Origin: Paenibacillus phytorum
GTDB lineage: Bacteria; Bacillota; Bacilli; Paenibacillales; NBRC-103111
DNA length: 64,000 nucleotides
NCBI RefSeq assembly: GCF_013141715.1
Contig: NZ_WHOA01000165.1
Coordinates: forward strand, 1 to 64,000
Direction of reading: 5' to 3'
The notes beneath the pieces were generated by a model that did not search any database, was not told where the DNA came from, and saw only the letters and a list, made by a program, of their open reading frames with translations. Below are positions 16,881-25,800 of the stretch, piece by piece (positions within the stretch are counted from its first letter, which is position 1; the number at the start of each line of letters is the position of its first letter). The position numbers and the translations under genes are program-made.

Positions 16881-17558
16881 CTACTCTCTCCGTAAACTAT
16901 CTCGATATGCTTTCGGACTATATCCAGTCATCTTCTTGAACATTCGGCTAAAATGCTCTGGATTCAGATAGCCGATTCTTCCCGAAATATCAGAGATTTT
17001 GATTCCCGTTCCCAGCAGTCGCTTCGCCTCTTCGATCCGCAAATTTGTCAAATAATCGATGTAGTTGCAACCAACTTCTTTGACGAATTGCCTACTCAAG
17101 TAGCTCTCACTGAAGCCGACCATCCTACTAACGAGCGACTGAGTGACCTCCTCGCGATAATGCATATCGAGGAATTTCTTAGCATTAGCTATAGGTGCGC
17201 TGTAGCGGACGTTGTTCAGCGTCTCAAGTCTATGAATCATACAATGTGCATGCACTAGATGCTGCTTCACATAATACAGCGTTTCTTCCAGCGTATCGCT
17301 CTGTTTAAGATCATCAAACGGATCAAAAACACTTATCTCCTCAAACCGAATGCCTTTGGCATAGAGAATGGCTCCGATCTCCCATAACACATCGACGAAA
17401 AAAGCTCGCACTCTGTCAGGAAGCTCCTTCCTCACACTTTCCAATCGCTTCTCTAATTGTTCAAACGCGCGTACCCACTGACTTGCTTCAGCATCTTGCA
17501 GCGCTTGAAGCAGCGCCAGCCTCCTTGACTTTAAGTCACTCCACAAATCCTGGTTCAT
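16881..17558 (-). CDS. YesN-type response regulator lacking its receiver domain (AraC HTH output only)
   Basis: The frame encodes 225 residues: a helical linker typical of the middle of YesN-type regulators (ALLQALQDAEASQWVRAFEQ) and an AraC domain with two helix-turn-helix motifs (VSRMVGFSESYLSRQFVKE; ISGRIGYLNPEHFSRMFKK). Complete YesN-type regulators are about 500-540 residues with an N-terminal receiver. The ATG at 17558 has no ribosome site; a separate frame just upstream encodes the classic receiver N-terminus MMIVDDEPGF (17536-17574) and stops. An internal deletion with frame change has therefore removed the receiver and phosphoacceptor. It is last of the transport genes in cluster 2, whose kinase lies at 20851-22647. 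The product could be absent, or a phosphorylation-independent DNA-binding protein translated by coupling. Confidence 0.75.
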   Translation of the reverse strand: MNQDLWSDLKSRRLALLQALQDAEASQWVRAFEQLEKRLESVRKELPDRVRAFFVDVLWEIGAILYAKGIRFEEISVFDPFDDLKQSDTLEETLYYVKQHLVHAHCMIHRLETLNNVRYSAPIANAKKFLDMHYREEVTQSLVSRMVGFSESYLSRQFVKEVGCNYIDYLTNLRIEEAKRLLGTGIKISDISGRIGYLNPEHFSRMFKKMTGYSPKAYRDSLRRE

Positions 17559-17574
17559 CGTCTACGATCATCAT
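17536..17574 (-). pseudogene. Receiver-domain N-terminal stub of the truncated response regulator
   Basis: ATGATG at 17569-17574 opens a 12-residue frame MMIVDDEPGFVE ended by TGA at 17536. IVDDEP carries the acidic pair that starts essentially every response-regulator receiver. It overlaps, in another frame, the first codons of the 225-residue regulator frame. GGGGGATG lies 15 bases upstream. This marks the original start of the gene. Confidence 0.7.
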
Positions 17575-17622
17575 TTTGCAAATGCAAGACATCCCCCATA
17601 TCGAAGTTCGTCAGCCAGGCAA

Positions 17623-18474
17623 CTAACCTTTGACGGCTCCATCCATCAAGCCTCTAAAGATGTAGCGTTGGAACACGATGTAGAACAGCATGCTGGGAAG
17701 CAGCACCAGGATGATACCTGCACAGAGCGCCACTAGATCTGAGCTCCGCTGACCGACAAAAGCCATGAGAGCGGTCGGCAGTGTTGCAAGCTCCTTTTTT
17801 GGCATATATAAATTTTGCACATAAATATCATTCATAATGGTTACGCTCTTAAGAATGCCGAGCGTGGCGGTCGCTGGTAGCAGCAGTGGGAAAATAATCG
17901 AGCGGAAAATACGGAAATATGACGCACCATCCATCGTCGCGCTTTCATCTAGCTGATTTGATATTTTTTCCAGGAACTGGATGTAAATGTAGATTTGCAT
18001 AATGTCAGTCCCTACATAAATGAGCAGCGGAGCACCCAATGAATTGTACAGACCCATGGCGTGAATCAGCTGAAAACGTGCGATCTCCGTCGTGTATGTC
18101 GGAATGATCATCGAAGCCATGAACAGCAGCAGCACCACTTTTTTCAGCTTAAAATCAAAACGGTTGAGCACAAATGCCGTCATTGTGCCGAGCAGGGCAT
18201 TACCAGCCATACTAACAACGACCAACACCAAGGTATTGCGCAAACCAAGCAGAATGTGACCTTCGTTGAAGGCTTTTACAAAATTCTCGAAATGAAAGAA
18301 ATTGCTTGGTAGCGAGAAAGGTGATGTCGCCCCCAGTTCTGCATTTGTCTTCAGCGAGCCGAATACGACAAGTAGAACCGGAATGAACACAATCAAGCAC
18401 ATCGCTATAAAAAATATATAGTACAGGACATTACTGAGCAATTGGCGTTTGCTCTCGGTAAATGTGACTTCCAT
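17623..18474 (-). CDS. Carbohydrate ABC importer permease, MalG/AraQ type (cluster 2)
   Basis: A 283-residue inner-membrane permease with six helices; EAA-like loop NQLDESATMDGASYFRIFRS; C-terminus FQRYIFRGLMDGAVKG. Its ATG overlaps the stop of the preceding permease (TAATG, one shared base at 18474), indicating coupled translation of an equimolar heterodimer. This pair is of the maltose/multiple-sugar type, shorter than the LplB/LplC pairs of clusters 1, 3 and 4. Confidence 0.88.
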   Translation of the reverse strand: MEVTFTESKRQLLSNVLYYIFFIAMCLIVFIPVLLVVFGSLKTNAELGATSPFSLPSNFFHFENFVKAFNEGHILLGLRNTLVLVVVSMAGNALLGTMTAFVLNRFDFKLKKVVLLLFMASMIIPTYTTEIARFQLIHAMGLYNSLGAPLLIYVGTDIMQIYIYIQFLEKISNQLDESATMDGASYFRIFRSIIFPLLLPATATLGILKSVTIMNDIYVQNLYMPKKELATLPTALMAFVGQRSSDLVALCAGIILVLLPSMLFYIVFQRYIFRGLMDGAVKG

Positions 18475-19355
18475 TAAGACTCGCTCCTATCTTTAATGAT
18501 CCAATTTTGTAAAGACGAGAAGCAGATGATCAAGATCAAAAGACTGACCGCCATGGCCGAAGCAAGGCCGTAATTGTTATAGGTAAACGCTGTTTGCAAG
18601 GAAAACAAACCAAATGTAGAACTAGCTGTTCCTGGTCCGCCGCCTGTCATCACATAAGGGATGTCGTACTGCAGCAGCGCGCCGGAGATATTCAGGAACA
18701 AGATGATTTCCATCACGCGCCGAATGCCGGGCAAGGTAATATGACGCAGCTGCGTCCAAAAACCAGCGCCATCCATTTTGGCAGCTTCATACAGATCAGT
18801 CGGAATTGACTGCAAGCCCGCCAGAATGAGGATGATATGAACACCGCTGAAACGCCATAGAGATACAGCGACCAGCGAGTAATTTACGATACTCAAGTTA
18901 CTTAACCAACCGGTAATGAGCGACTCCAGTCCCATCCATTTGAGCAGTTCGTTGAGCGGCCCATTCACAGGGTTATAGATGTAGCTGAACATATAAGCGA
19001 CGGCAATACCGTTAATAATGTAAGGCATAAGCACCGTAAAACGAAAAAACGAACTTCCGCGTATCGTGCGATTGAGCAGCACCGCTGTCATCACTTCAAT
19101 AGGAATGAACAGCAGATGGACGATAAAGTAGATACCATTGTTGCCAATAGCTTGCCAGGCATCCGGGAAATCAAAAATCAATTTTTTATAATTATCAAAC
19201 CCGATGTACTTCAAACTCTCGCTGTATCCATCCCAATTCGTTATGCTGTAACGAAACAATTGTAGCGTGGGATAGATGAGGAACAAGAGCATGAGCGCAA
19301 CCGGAATGAACAAGAACGACCAAATGATAACTTTTTTCTGTAAGCTATAACTCAT
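18474..19355 (-). CDS. Carbohydrate ABC importer permease, MalF/UgpA type (cluster 2)
   Basis: A 293-residue permease. First helix IWSFLFIPVALMLLFLIYP; EAA-like loop TDLYEAAKMDGAGFWTQLRH; YVMTGGGPGTASSTFG matches the family's TGGGP-x-x-x-T block. I prefer ATG 19355 (AGGGG nine bases upstream) to the GTG two codons earlier. It follows the binding-protein gene behind a strong intercistronic hairpin. Confidence 0.87.
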   Translation of the reverse strand: MSYSLQKKVIIWSFLFIPVALMLLFLIYPTLQLFRYSITNWDGYSESLKYIGFDNYKKLIFDFPDAWQAIGNNGIYFIVHLLFIPIEVMTAVLLNRTIRGSSFFRFTVLMPYIINGIAVAYMFSYIYNPVNGPLNELLKWMGLESLITGWLSNLSIVNYSLVAVSLWRFSGVHIILILAGLQSIPTDLYEAAKMDGAGFWTQLRHITLPGIRRVMEIILFLNISGALLQYDIPYVMTGGGPGTASSTFGLFSLQTAFTYNNYGLASAMAVSLLILIICFSSLQNWIIKDRSES

Positions 19356-19390
19356 CTCCACTCACCCCTAAATCTCTATTGATAGGAAAA

Positions 19391-19422
19391 GGGTACTATT
19401 CCGTCTCGCTCAAATAGTACCC
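19391..19422 (-). promoter_or_regulatory. Intercistronic hairpin after the cluster 2 binding-protein gene
   Basis: GGGTACTATT (19391-19400) and AATAGTACCC (19413-19422) form a perfect 10-bp stem followed leftwards by TTTTCC. Typical of hairpins that end or trim most transcripts behind a highly expressed binding-protein gene while allowing some readthrough to the permeases. Confidence 0.65.
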
Positions 19423-19432
19423 TCTATCGTCA

Positions 19433-20746
19433 TTACTTCGTTGAATCGATCGCTTTCTTCCACTTTTCATTTAATTCTTTTTCAATCCCATCGATCGGTT
19501 TACCGGCAAAAATGCTTTGTGCGGCTTTCTTCGGATCGAATTGTGCAGCAGCGCTCACTTTTGCATAGGCCTCATCAGTTCCGTAATAAACAAATGGCTT
19601 AGAAGGATTAGCTGTTGTCCATTTGTTGAAGAACGGAAGATCCGAAGTGATGCCATTAACCGTGGAAAATTGTTGTACTTTATTGACAAAACCTGAGTAG
19701 ACGTCTTTGCTGAACATCCAGTCCATGAATGCCTTGGCTTCTTCGACGTTTTTGGTGTTTTTGTTAATACCGATGTTCATATCGGACATCATCATCGATG
19801 TCAGATCGCTGCTCGTCGACTCGCGGAAAGGAAGAGGGAACGCGCCTAGATCTTCATCCGACTTCACCTTCCCAATATAATCAGGATAGTACCATTGACC
19901 AAGTGCAATCATCGCCGACTTCTTTGCTTCGAAGGATTGCGTAGACTGGTCGAACGAAACAGACAGCGCATCAGGACCTGCGTATTTCTTATCGGCAATT
20001 ACCTTAATCGCCTTACCTACTTTATCAAAGTTGCTGCCATCTCCAAATGGCGCAGGATTTTTGGCTAGGTTCGCCAAATAATTCTCATCGCCAGATAAAA
20101 TATGCGGGCCGAACTCCATCAATGGATAGAAGGTCCAGTCATCTTTGGCACCAATGGAAATTGGTGTGTATTTACCATTCGTTTTGATCTTATCCATTGT
20201 CGTGATCAATTCTGGAAACGTTTTCGGAATTTCCAAGCCCAACTCTTTGAAAATACTTGGATGGAAATAAACAAATTCAGAGAACGAGATGAGTGGAAGA
20301 CCCATTGTTTTACCATCAATTATAGTCGGAAACTTGTTGTTTTTAGCCGCATTCGTATCATCCAGAGGCAGCAGCGCCTGCTTGTAAATTTGCATGTGAC
20401 TCGGCTTCAAGTACATCAAGTCAGGCAAATCGTTAGCCGCCAACCTAACTTTCAAGTATTGCCCTCCGTTGTCAGGCACCTTTTCCACTTCAACGGTTAC
20501 ATTCGGCTTAAGCTTGTTATACTCTTTCGCTTTCTCTGTCCAATACTCAAAATCAGTTTTCGTGTCCCACATAGCGAGCTTCAGCTTCACCGGCTGAGCT
20601 GGCTTAGCCGGTGTAGCTGCTTTCGTCGCTTCTGGCGCTGCGCTTGCCGGCGTTGTTGCCGTCTTTGTACCGCCGCATCCTGTCAAAGCCGTCATGGCCA
20701 CTAAACTAACCAACGCTAAAGAACTTGCCCATTTTCTCTTCTTCAT
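19433..20746 (-). CDS. Solute-binding lipoprotein of carbohydrate ABC importer (cluster 2)
   Basis: A 437-residue family-1 binding protein with signal peptide and lipobox LTGC (Cys about residue 23), then a low-complexity Ala/Thr/Pro linker (ATTPASAAPEATKAATPAKP) before the mature fold (KLKLAMWDTKTDFEYWTEKA). Size matches multiple-sugar binding proteins. It lies between the YesM-type kinase and the two permeases. Given the downstream GH101 enzyme, a mucin-core disaccharide is a reasonable but unproven ligand. Confidence 0.87.
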   Translation of the reverse strand: MKKRKWASSLALVSLVAMTALTGCGGTKTATTPASAAPEATKAATPAKPAQPVKLKLAMWDTKTDFEYWTEKAKEYNKLKPNVTVEVEKVPDNGGQYLKVRLAANDLPDLMYLKPSHMQIYKQALLPLDDTNAAKNNKFPTIIDGKTMGLPLISFSEFVYFHPSIFKELGLEIPKTFPELITTMDKIKTNGKYTPISIGAKDDWTFYPLMEFGPHILSGDENYLANLAKNPAPFGDGSNFDKVGKAIKVIADKKYAGPDALSVSFDQSTQSFEAKKSAMIALGQWYYPDYIGKVKSDEDLGAFPLPFRESTSSDLTSMMMSDMNIGINKNTKNVEEAKAFMDWMFSKDVYSGFVNKVQQFSTVNGITSDLPFFNKWTTANPSKPFVYYGTDEAYAKVSAAAQFDPKKAAQSIFAGKPIDGIEKELNEKWKKAIDSTK

Positions 20747-20850
20747 CGAATTGACCCCCCACTTGATATCGATTAGGTTGTTTGTACCTTGTATTTATCA
20801 TAATCGATTGTTTAACGCAGCCGAATGATCGATTTTGCCCATTCCTTGAT

Positions 20851-22647
20851 CTATTTTGAACTAACGATTTGATTTTCTTCCTGACTTCGGATGATTGGAA
20901 GTATAATTTCCACCTTCGTGCCAGACGGTTCCAACCTCTTTATCGTTACGCCATAGTCTTGTCCGTAATGCAGCACAATGCGATGATGTACGTTAAGAAT
21001 GCCCATGCCGCTGAACGTATAATCCTGGTCAGGGTCCTGCAGCTTCTCGATCTGCTCGTCCGGGATTCCTACGCCATCATCTGCGATAACAATGCAAAGC
21101 TGTTCGCCCACCTTGTGGATACCAATCGTAATCGTTCCATTCGTTTCTTTACTAACCAAACCGTGTGTAATTGCATTTTCAAGAATCGGTTGAAGCAGCA
21201 GCTTCAGAATATAGAGCGACATTGCTGTTTCATCAACTTCCCCTTTCACCTCAAATTTATTGCCATAACGTGTTTCCATAATGAAAATGTACTGTTTCAA
21301 GTTCTCAACTTCATCGGCAAGCAGTGTCAAACTGCCTCCACGATTGAAGGAGGAAGATACCAAACGGATCAGCGCCTGGGTCATATTACGGATGTTGTCA
21401 ACTCGGCTAATGATCGCCATCAGTTTAATAGAATTGAGTGTATTAATCAGAAAATGCGGATTAATTTGCGATTGCATCGCAGCGAACTCCGCCTTCTGCT
21501 TCGCTTTCTCCTGCAGCTCGGTCTTATTAATAAGCAGCTTGATTTGGTCCATCATATGGTTAAACGTGAGTCCTAGCGTGACCGTTTCGGCACTGCCAGA
21601 GGCCTCGATCTTCACATTGAGATTCCCGTCCATGACGCGCGACATTTTCACCACTAACACATGGATAGGCTTCATTAAGTTATGAACAAGGTAAAAAGAA
21701 ATGATCAGAAATACGACGATGACGACGAAGGTCGCGAAAAGGACCAATCGATAGATAATGCTGTAATTAGCCATTAACTCGCTGTAAGGAATTTGGTATA
21801 CGATCTTCCAGTTCGCTATGTCCACCGTTGCAAAGGCAACCATCATCTTCTGCCCATTGATCGTTTCCACGAAATTACCCTCGCGCTGCGAGTTGATGCG
21901 GCTGATTAGCGAAGTATCCATCCCTTGCTCGTTTGCCGGTAAGTTATAGCTGGAGGCGATAACGTCTCCATCCGTCGTTACGATACGGAATGCCGATGAT
22001 CCGCTGATTGGATTTTGCCACAGCATTTTCTCGAAATGATCCCGACTAAACACAAAATATATGAAATCAATCCCATGCAGCATTTGAAAATAACTCGGCG
22101 AAATTGTGGTTACAATGCTCGTAGATTCTCGTGAATCGTATAGCGCGCCTTTTTGTTTGCCAATGAAATGAACGTGATCCTGTTCGGTGATCGTCATCTT
22201 GTACCAATCCATTTTGCGTAGAATGTTGTCATCTATTGCCAAATCTTTTAAGTACGAATAGACGCCTCCGTCTTTATAAAAGAAATTGATCGACTGTACC
22301 CTGCCTGACATGGACGAGCTGTATTTCCCCAGAGCTTTCGATAAATCAATGGAATAAGGCTGCCTCTTATCCAAAGCTGATTCGTGCAGCAAAGTCGCTG
22401 TCTCCAGCACCTCCGAATCCATACCAACCGCTGCGGAAAAGTTGACGACATTGCTAATTTCCTGCTCAATTGAGTACGTCACCGCATGAAGTGTCTGGAG
22501 CGTTCGGTCGGTCGTTTGCTGCAGCAGGTCTCTTTTGTACACCTGAAGAATAGTAGCGCTAATTGTCAATATAGGCAGCACCACCATCGTAAACAGCAGA
22601 ATATAGAGCGTAGTAGACGTTCGCCATGGTTTTCTGAATCGGTTCAT
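20851..22647 (-). CDS. YesM-type sensor histidine kinase (cluster 2)
   Basis: A 598-residue membrane kinase. Helix at about 15-37, extracellular Cache-like sensor to about 275, second helix near 285-305, HAMP, then His_kinase block QINPHFLINTLNSIKLM with phosphoacceptor His398 and a C-terminal ATPase (DDGVGIP; SGMGILNVHHRI). The family consensus NPHFLYNTL has Ile in place of Tyr here. I favour ATG 22647 with GAGG upstream; ATG/GTG codons seven residues earlier are possible. First gene of cluster 2, preceded by a palindrome and extended -10. Its natural partner regulator at the far end of the operon has lost the receiver, so this kinase has no intact partner in the window apart from the one of cluster 4. 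Confidence 0.88.
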   Translation of the reverse strand: MNRFRKPWRTSTTLYILLFTMVVLPILTISATILQVYKRDLLQQTTDRTLQTLHAVTYSIEQEISNVVNFSAAVGMDSEVLETATLLHESALDKRQPYSIDLSKALGKYSSSMSGRVQSINFFYKDGGVYSYLKDLAIDDNILRKMDWYKMTITEQDHVHFIGKQKGALYDSRESTSIVTTISPSYFQMLHGIDFIYFVFSRDHFEKMLWQNPISGSSAFRIVTTDGDVIASSYNLPANEQGMDTSLISRINSQREGNFVETINGQKMMVAFATVDIANWKIVYQIPYSELMANYSIIYRLVLFATFVVIVVFLIISFYLVHNLMKPIHVLVVKMSRVMDGNLNVKIEASGSAETVTLGLTFNHMMDQIKLLINKTELQEKAKQKAEFAAMQSQINPHFLINTLNSIKLMAIISRVDNIRNMTQALIRLVSSSFNRGGSLTLLADEVENLKQYIFIMETRYGNKFEVKGEVDETAMSLYILKLLLQPILENAITHGLVSKETNGTITIGIHKVGEQLCIVIADDGVGIPDEQIEKLQDPDQDYTFSGMGILNVHHRIVLHYGQDYGVTIKRLEPSGTKVEIILPIIRSQEENQIVSSK

Positions 22648-22677
22648 CCGGACTCGACCTCGCATCACGTTATTAAT

Positions 22678-22712
22678 TTGGGATTCATCCCAAGATGTAC
22701 AATATCATAGCA
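22678..22712 (-). promoter_or_regulatory. Extended -10 promoter and 16-bp palindrome of cluster 2
   Basis: TGCTATGAT (minus strand, 22704-22712) is an extended -10. About four bases past the expected transcription start lies TTGGGATTCATCCCAA (22678-22693), a palindrome with 7-base arms. It could be an operator in the 5' leader or a small hairpin just ahead of the kinase gene. Confidence 0.45.
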
Positions 22713-22791
22713 CATCTAGTTAGACGCCTGATTATTTTCTTGTTTACTTGCAATCCTTCAGCCATTCTGGCGCTTAATCGCCCGCATGCAA

Positions 22792-22837
22792 GCAAAAAAG
22801 CAAAACCCGACTTCGTCCAATCGGACGAAGTCGGGTT
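22792..22837 (-). terminator. Terminator of the PL8 gene
   Basis: A perfect 15-bp stem (22804-22818 with 22823-22837, loop 4 bases) directly follows the stop at 22856 and is followed leftwards by TTTTGCTTTTTTGC. Confidence 0.9.
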
Positions 22838-22855
22838 CACATTTCTCAACAGTTA

Positions 22856-25800
22856 TTAGGATTTACACTGTGCGATAGCTTGTAATAAAAGTTCCGCAAA
22901 CACGGCGTCAATTTTTTTGCCGGATTGTGCGCGAATGTGGTTCTCCAGTTCATTCCATTCGTTTTTCTTTTGATTATCATCATCTATCCGTTGAATCTTT
23001 TCTATCATCGATAGCAAGCTGTTCAATATGCCCTGATTGGTGATCCAACCTCGTTGATAAGCATAACGAACAGCTTCGTCCAAATGGTCGACATCCATCC
23101 GTACTTTTAGCAAGTATGCTGCAAGAGTTTCGTTTCCTGCCGTATCAACCGTTTTTACCTTCACCGCATGTTCGCCAATGCTTAGCGATAATGGACTAAA
23201 CGAATAGGGTCGGCTTATTGGGACACCGTCCAGCTCAAGAGACTCGCTTGCCACGCCGCTCACCGGATCGGAGATATCGAATTGCAGGCTGCCGCCGTCG
23301 GTCCAATATACATCCATCGTAACGGTAGGAACGATGTTGGGACCTACTGAATCGATTTTGATTACTGCCGTTTGGATTGCTTCTTGATTTCCGGCATTAT
23401 CAATGCTGTAGAACTGGAGTTGATGTATGCCCTCTTCAGAAACAACGATGTTGTTCCCTTCCACAAAGGCGCCACCATCCAAACTGTAAAACGTCTTCTG
23501 CACGCCACTGCCATCATCACTCGCCGTCAATGTCACCGATTGCGCAGTACGCTGCCAATCAGACTTCGCATTAGTTGTCGTAACCGGCGCTGCTGTATCC
23601 TTTTTGAATGTGACGACATGCGTTTTGCCAAAAGATCCTGTGACCGTAATATTCAGCTTTAAGGAAGGCATCGTCTGCAGAACCGTAACTGTGTCATCAG
23701 CACGAACCACCGATAAGCCAGCCTTGTTCAGTTCAAGCGAAATCGTACTTTGCGTTTGCGTCGGATCGGATACAGCAACTGTCAATTCGCTGTCCGTTTC
23801 CTTCACCATCACGGATGCCGGATTTTGCGCAGAAATGAAATCAACCGTTGCCGGATTCCAAAAATTCAGCGCCGTAATACCTAGCCTTTTCTCTCTGACC
23901 GCATGTACGTCCGTTGTATTGCTCAGTACCTCAACATTAGGAGCGCTGCTATAAAGCGCTGTATCCGCTGAATTTTTATGAGGCAGCATGACATAGGAAT
24001 AAGAAGCATTCGATGGCGTTGCCCCGTGTTCAAAGGCCAAGCTTAAATAATTTCGCGTAACCGGGGTAGCCGATTGTCCGCTATTAATATCTTTCCAGGC
24101 GCCGGTTCTCGCTTCGCGCAAACCATACACATTAGAAGCTTCAGGGAAATAATAGCCGATGTCGGAACCCGGCGCATTTCCGGCCAAGTGAGCCCACTTC
24201 ACGTCACCCATCGTTTCCGACCAACCGAGCTGGCTCGACTTCACTGTTCCGTTAATCGTGAGTGCATTATCTCCCGCATCGTTCAGCTTGCGGTTATCGA
24301 TAATAGTCTCCACCGATTGCGGTCCGGCTGTCGTGCTCGAAATACCAGCACCCAATGCTACGATTTCATCATCGAACATAAACCATGACTTTTTGCCCTG
24401 CAGATTGCTTCCAGTCGATTGGGCAAGTGAGAAGTCCATACCCGCTGCACCGTAAAGGTTATCGATGGACGATCCGCCAACCCATGTCTTCGGATTCATG
24501 TAACTTTTCCACTCGACAGGTGTCGTCCCTTTCCCAGATCCATCCGTTGTCGTGCCAGGCAGTCGGAACGAATCTACAGTTGGCCAAAAATCATTGCGGT
24601 ACTGGGTAAGATCCTGATCATATAAAAAAGTCATTCCAATGCCCGTATACCAGCCCTTCAAATTCTCGTTATTGCCCTTTTCAAAGGCAGAGATGCGGTT
24701 TGAGAACAAACTGAGCCCGAAACCATATCCTTCACGTAAATGAACAACTCTGTCCATACCAGCAAACACTTGGTTTTTCAGCAATTCTCCTCGAGGCTGG
24801 ATCGAAGCATCGTTCATCAATTTTTTGACTAGCGACAGCTCGTAAATCGGCAAACCCTCGTAATAATTGGCATATGTCGTATCCGACTGAATCCATTCTT
24901 TGGCCATTCGCTTTATCGATAAAGCTACGTCCGCAGGTGCCCCCTCGGCTAAACGAAGCAAGGTAACAATCGTGCCTCTGGCGCTTCCCGAGCTTTGTCT
25001 GGAGATCCCTCTTCCGTTCACCATATCCATAAATAGTCCTTTATAAATGACGGGTTCAAATGTATCCGATACCCAATCGTAAACATGATTCACATTAGGA
25101 TCCGTCACCGGCCATGGGGAACCATTCAACAAGAACGTCATATCGGCCGCACGGTTGAGCCATACAGCACCGTACCCCGCTGTGTATGCGATGTTGGTGT
25201 GTTGAACAAGCGAACCATCCTTATAAACACCGTCTCCATGATCCGTGTAAATAAATTCCGGCCCGATGGAATCAAGTCCTTGCGTGATCTTCGCACTATT
25301 GCTTCCGATCACACCACGCATCGTAACGACCAATGCTTTATCGAGCAGGTTAGCTCCGGTTTCCGTCACATTATTGAGTGTCCTCTTCTTCGGATCCGGA
25401 ACGAAACGATCGACGGCTTTGATATACTTACTTATTTGCACCGGCGTCAAATGAGCGAACATCAACACAAGGGTATCGTTCAGAATCTGCGGAGCTCCGA
25501 TTTCCCAATCCCACCAATTGCCGTACTCATTTTTGGTTTCATTGTAACGGTTCGCATACATCCAATCCAAAGCGCTGATGATGTCATCCCGCAGCGCCGT
25601 ATTCTGATACAGGCTTGAGCCTTGTAGAGAATAAGCGAGCGCCATGGCTTTCAGCCTGCCGAAAGCGCTAGATATTTGTGCGGAATCCGTTGTGCTGGAC
25701 AGATCGTTCCACAAATAAGATCGGCCCGCAGCTTTATTGAGCGTATCCCAATGCCCGGTCGTATTCGCATTCGAAACACTTGCGGCTAGTGCAGAAAGGT

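Noticed and set aside
22696..22701. Further TGTACA sites for the GbsR-like protein
   Set aside because: Single hexamers (here and near 16736) lack the second half-site eight bases away.
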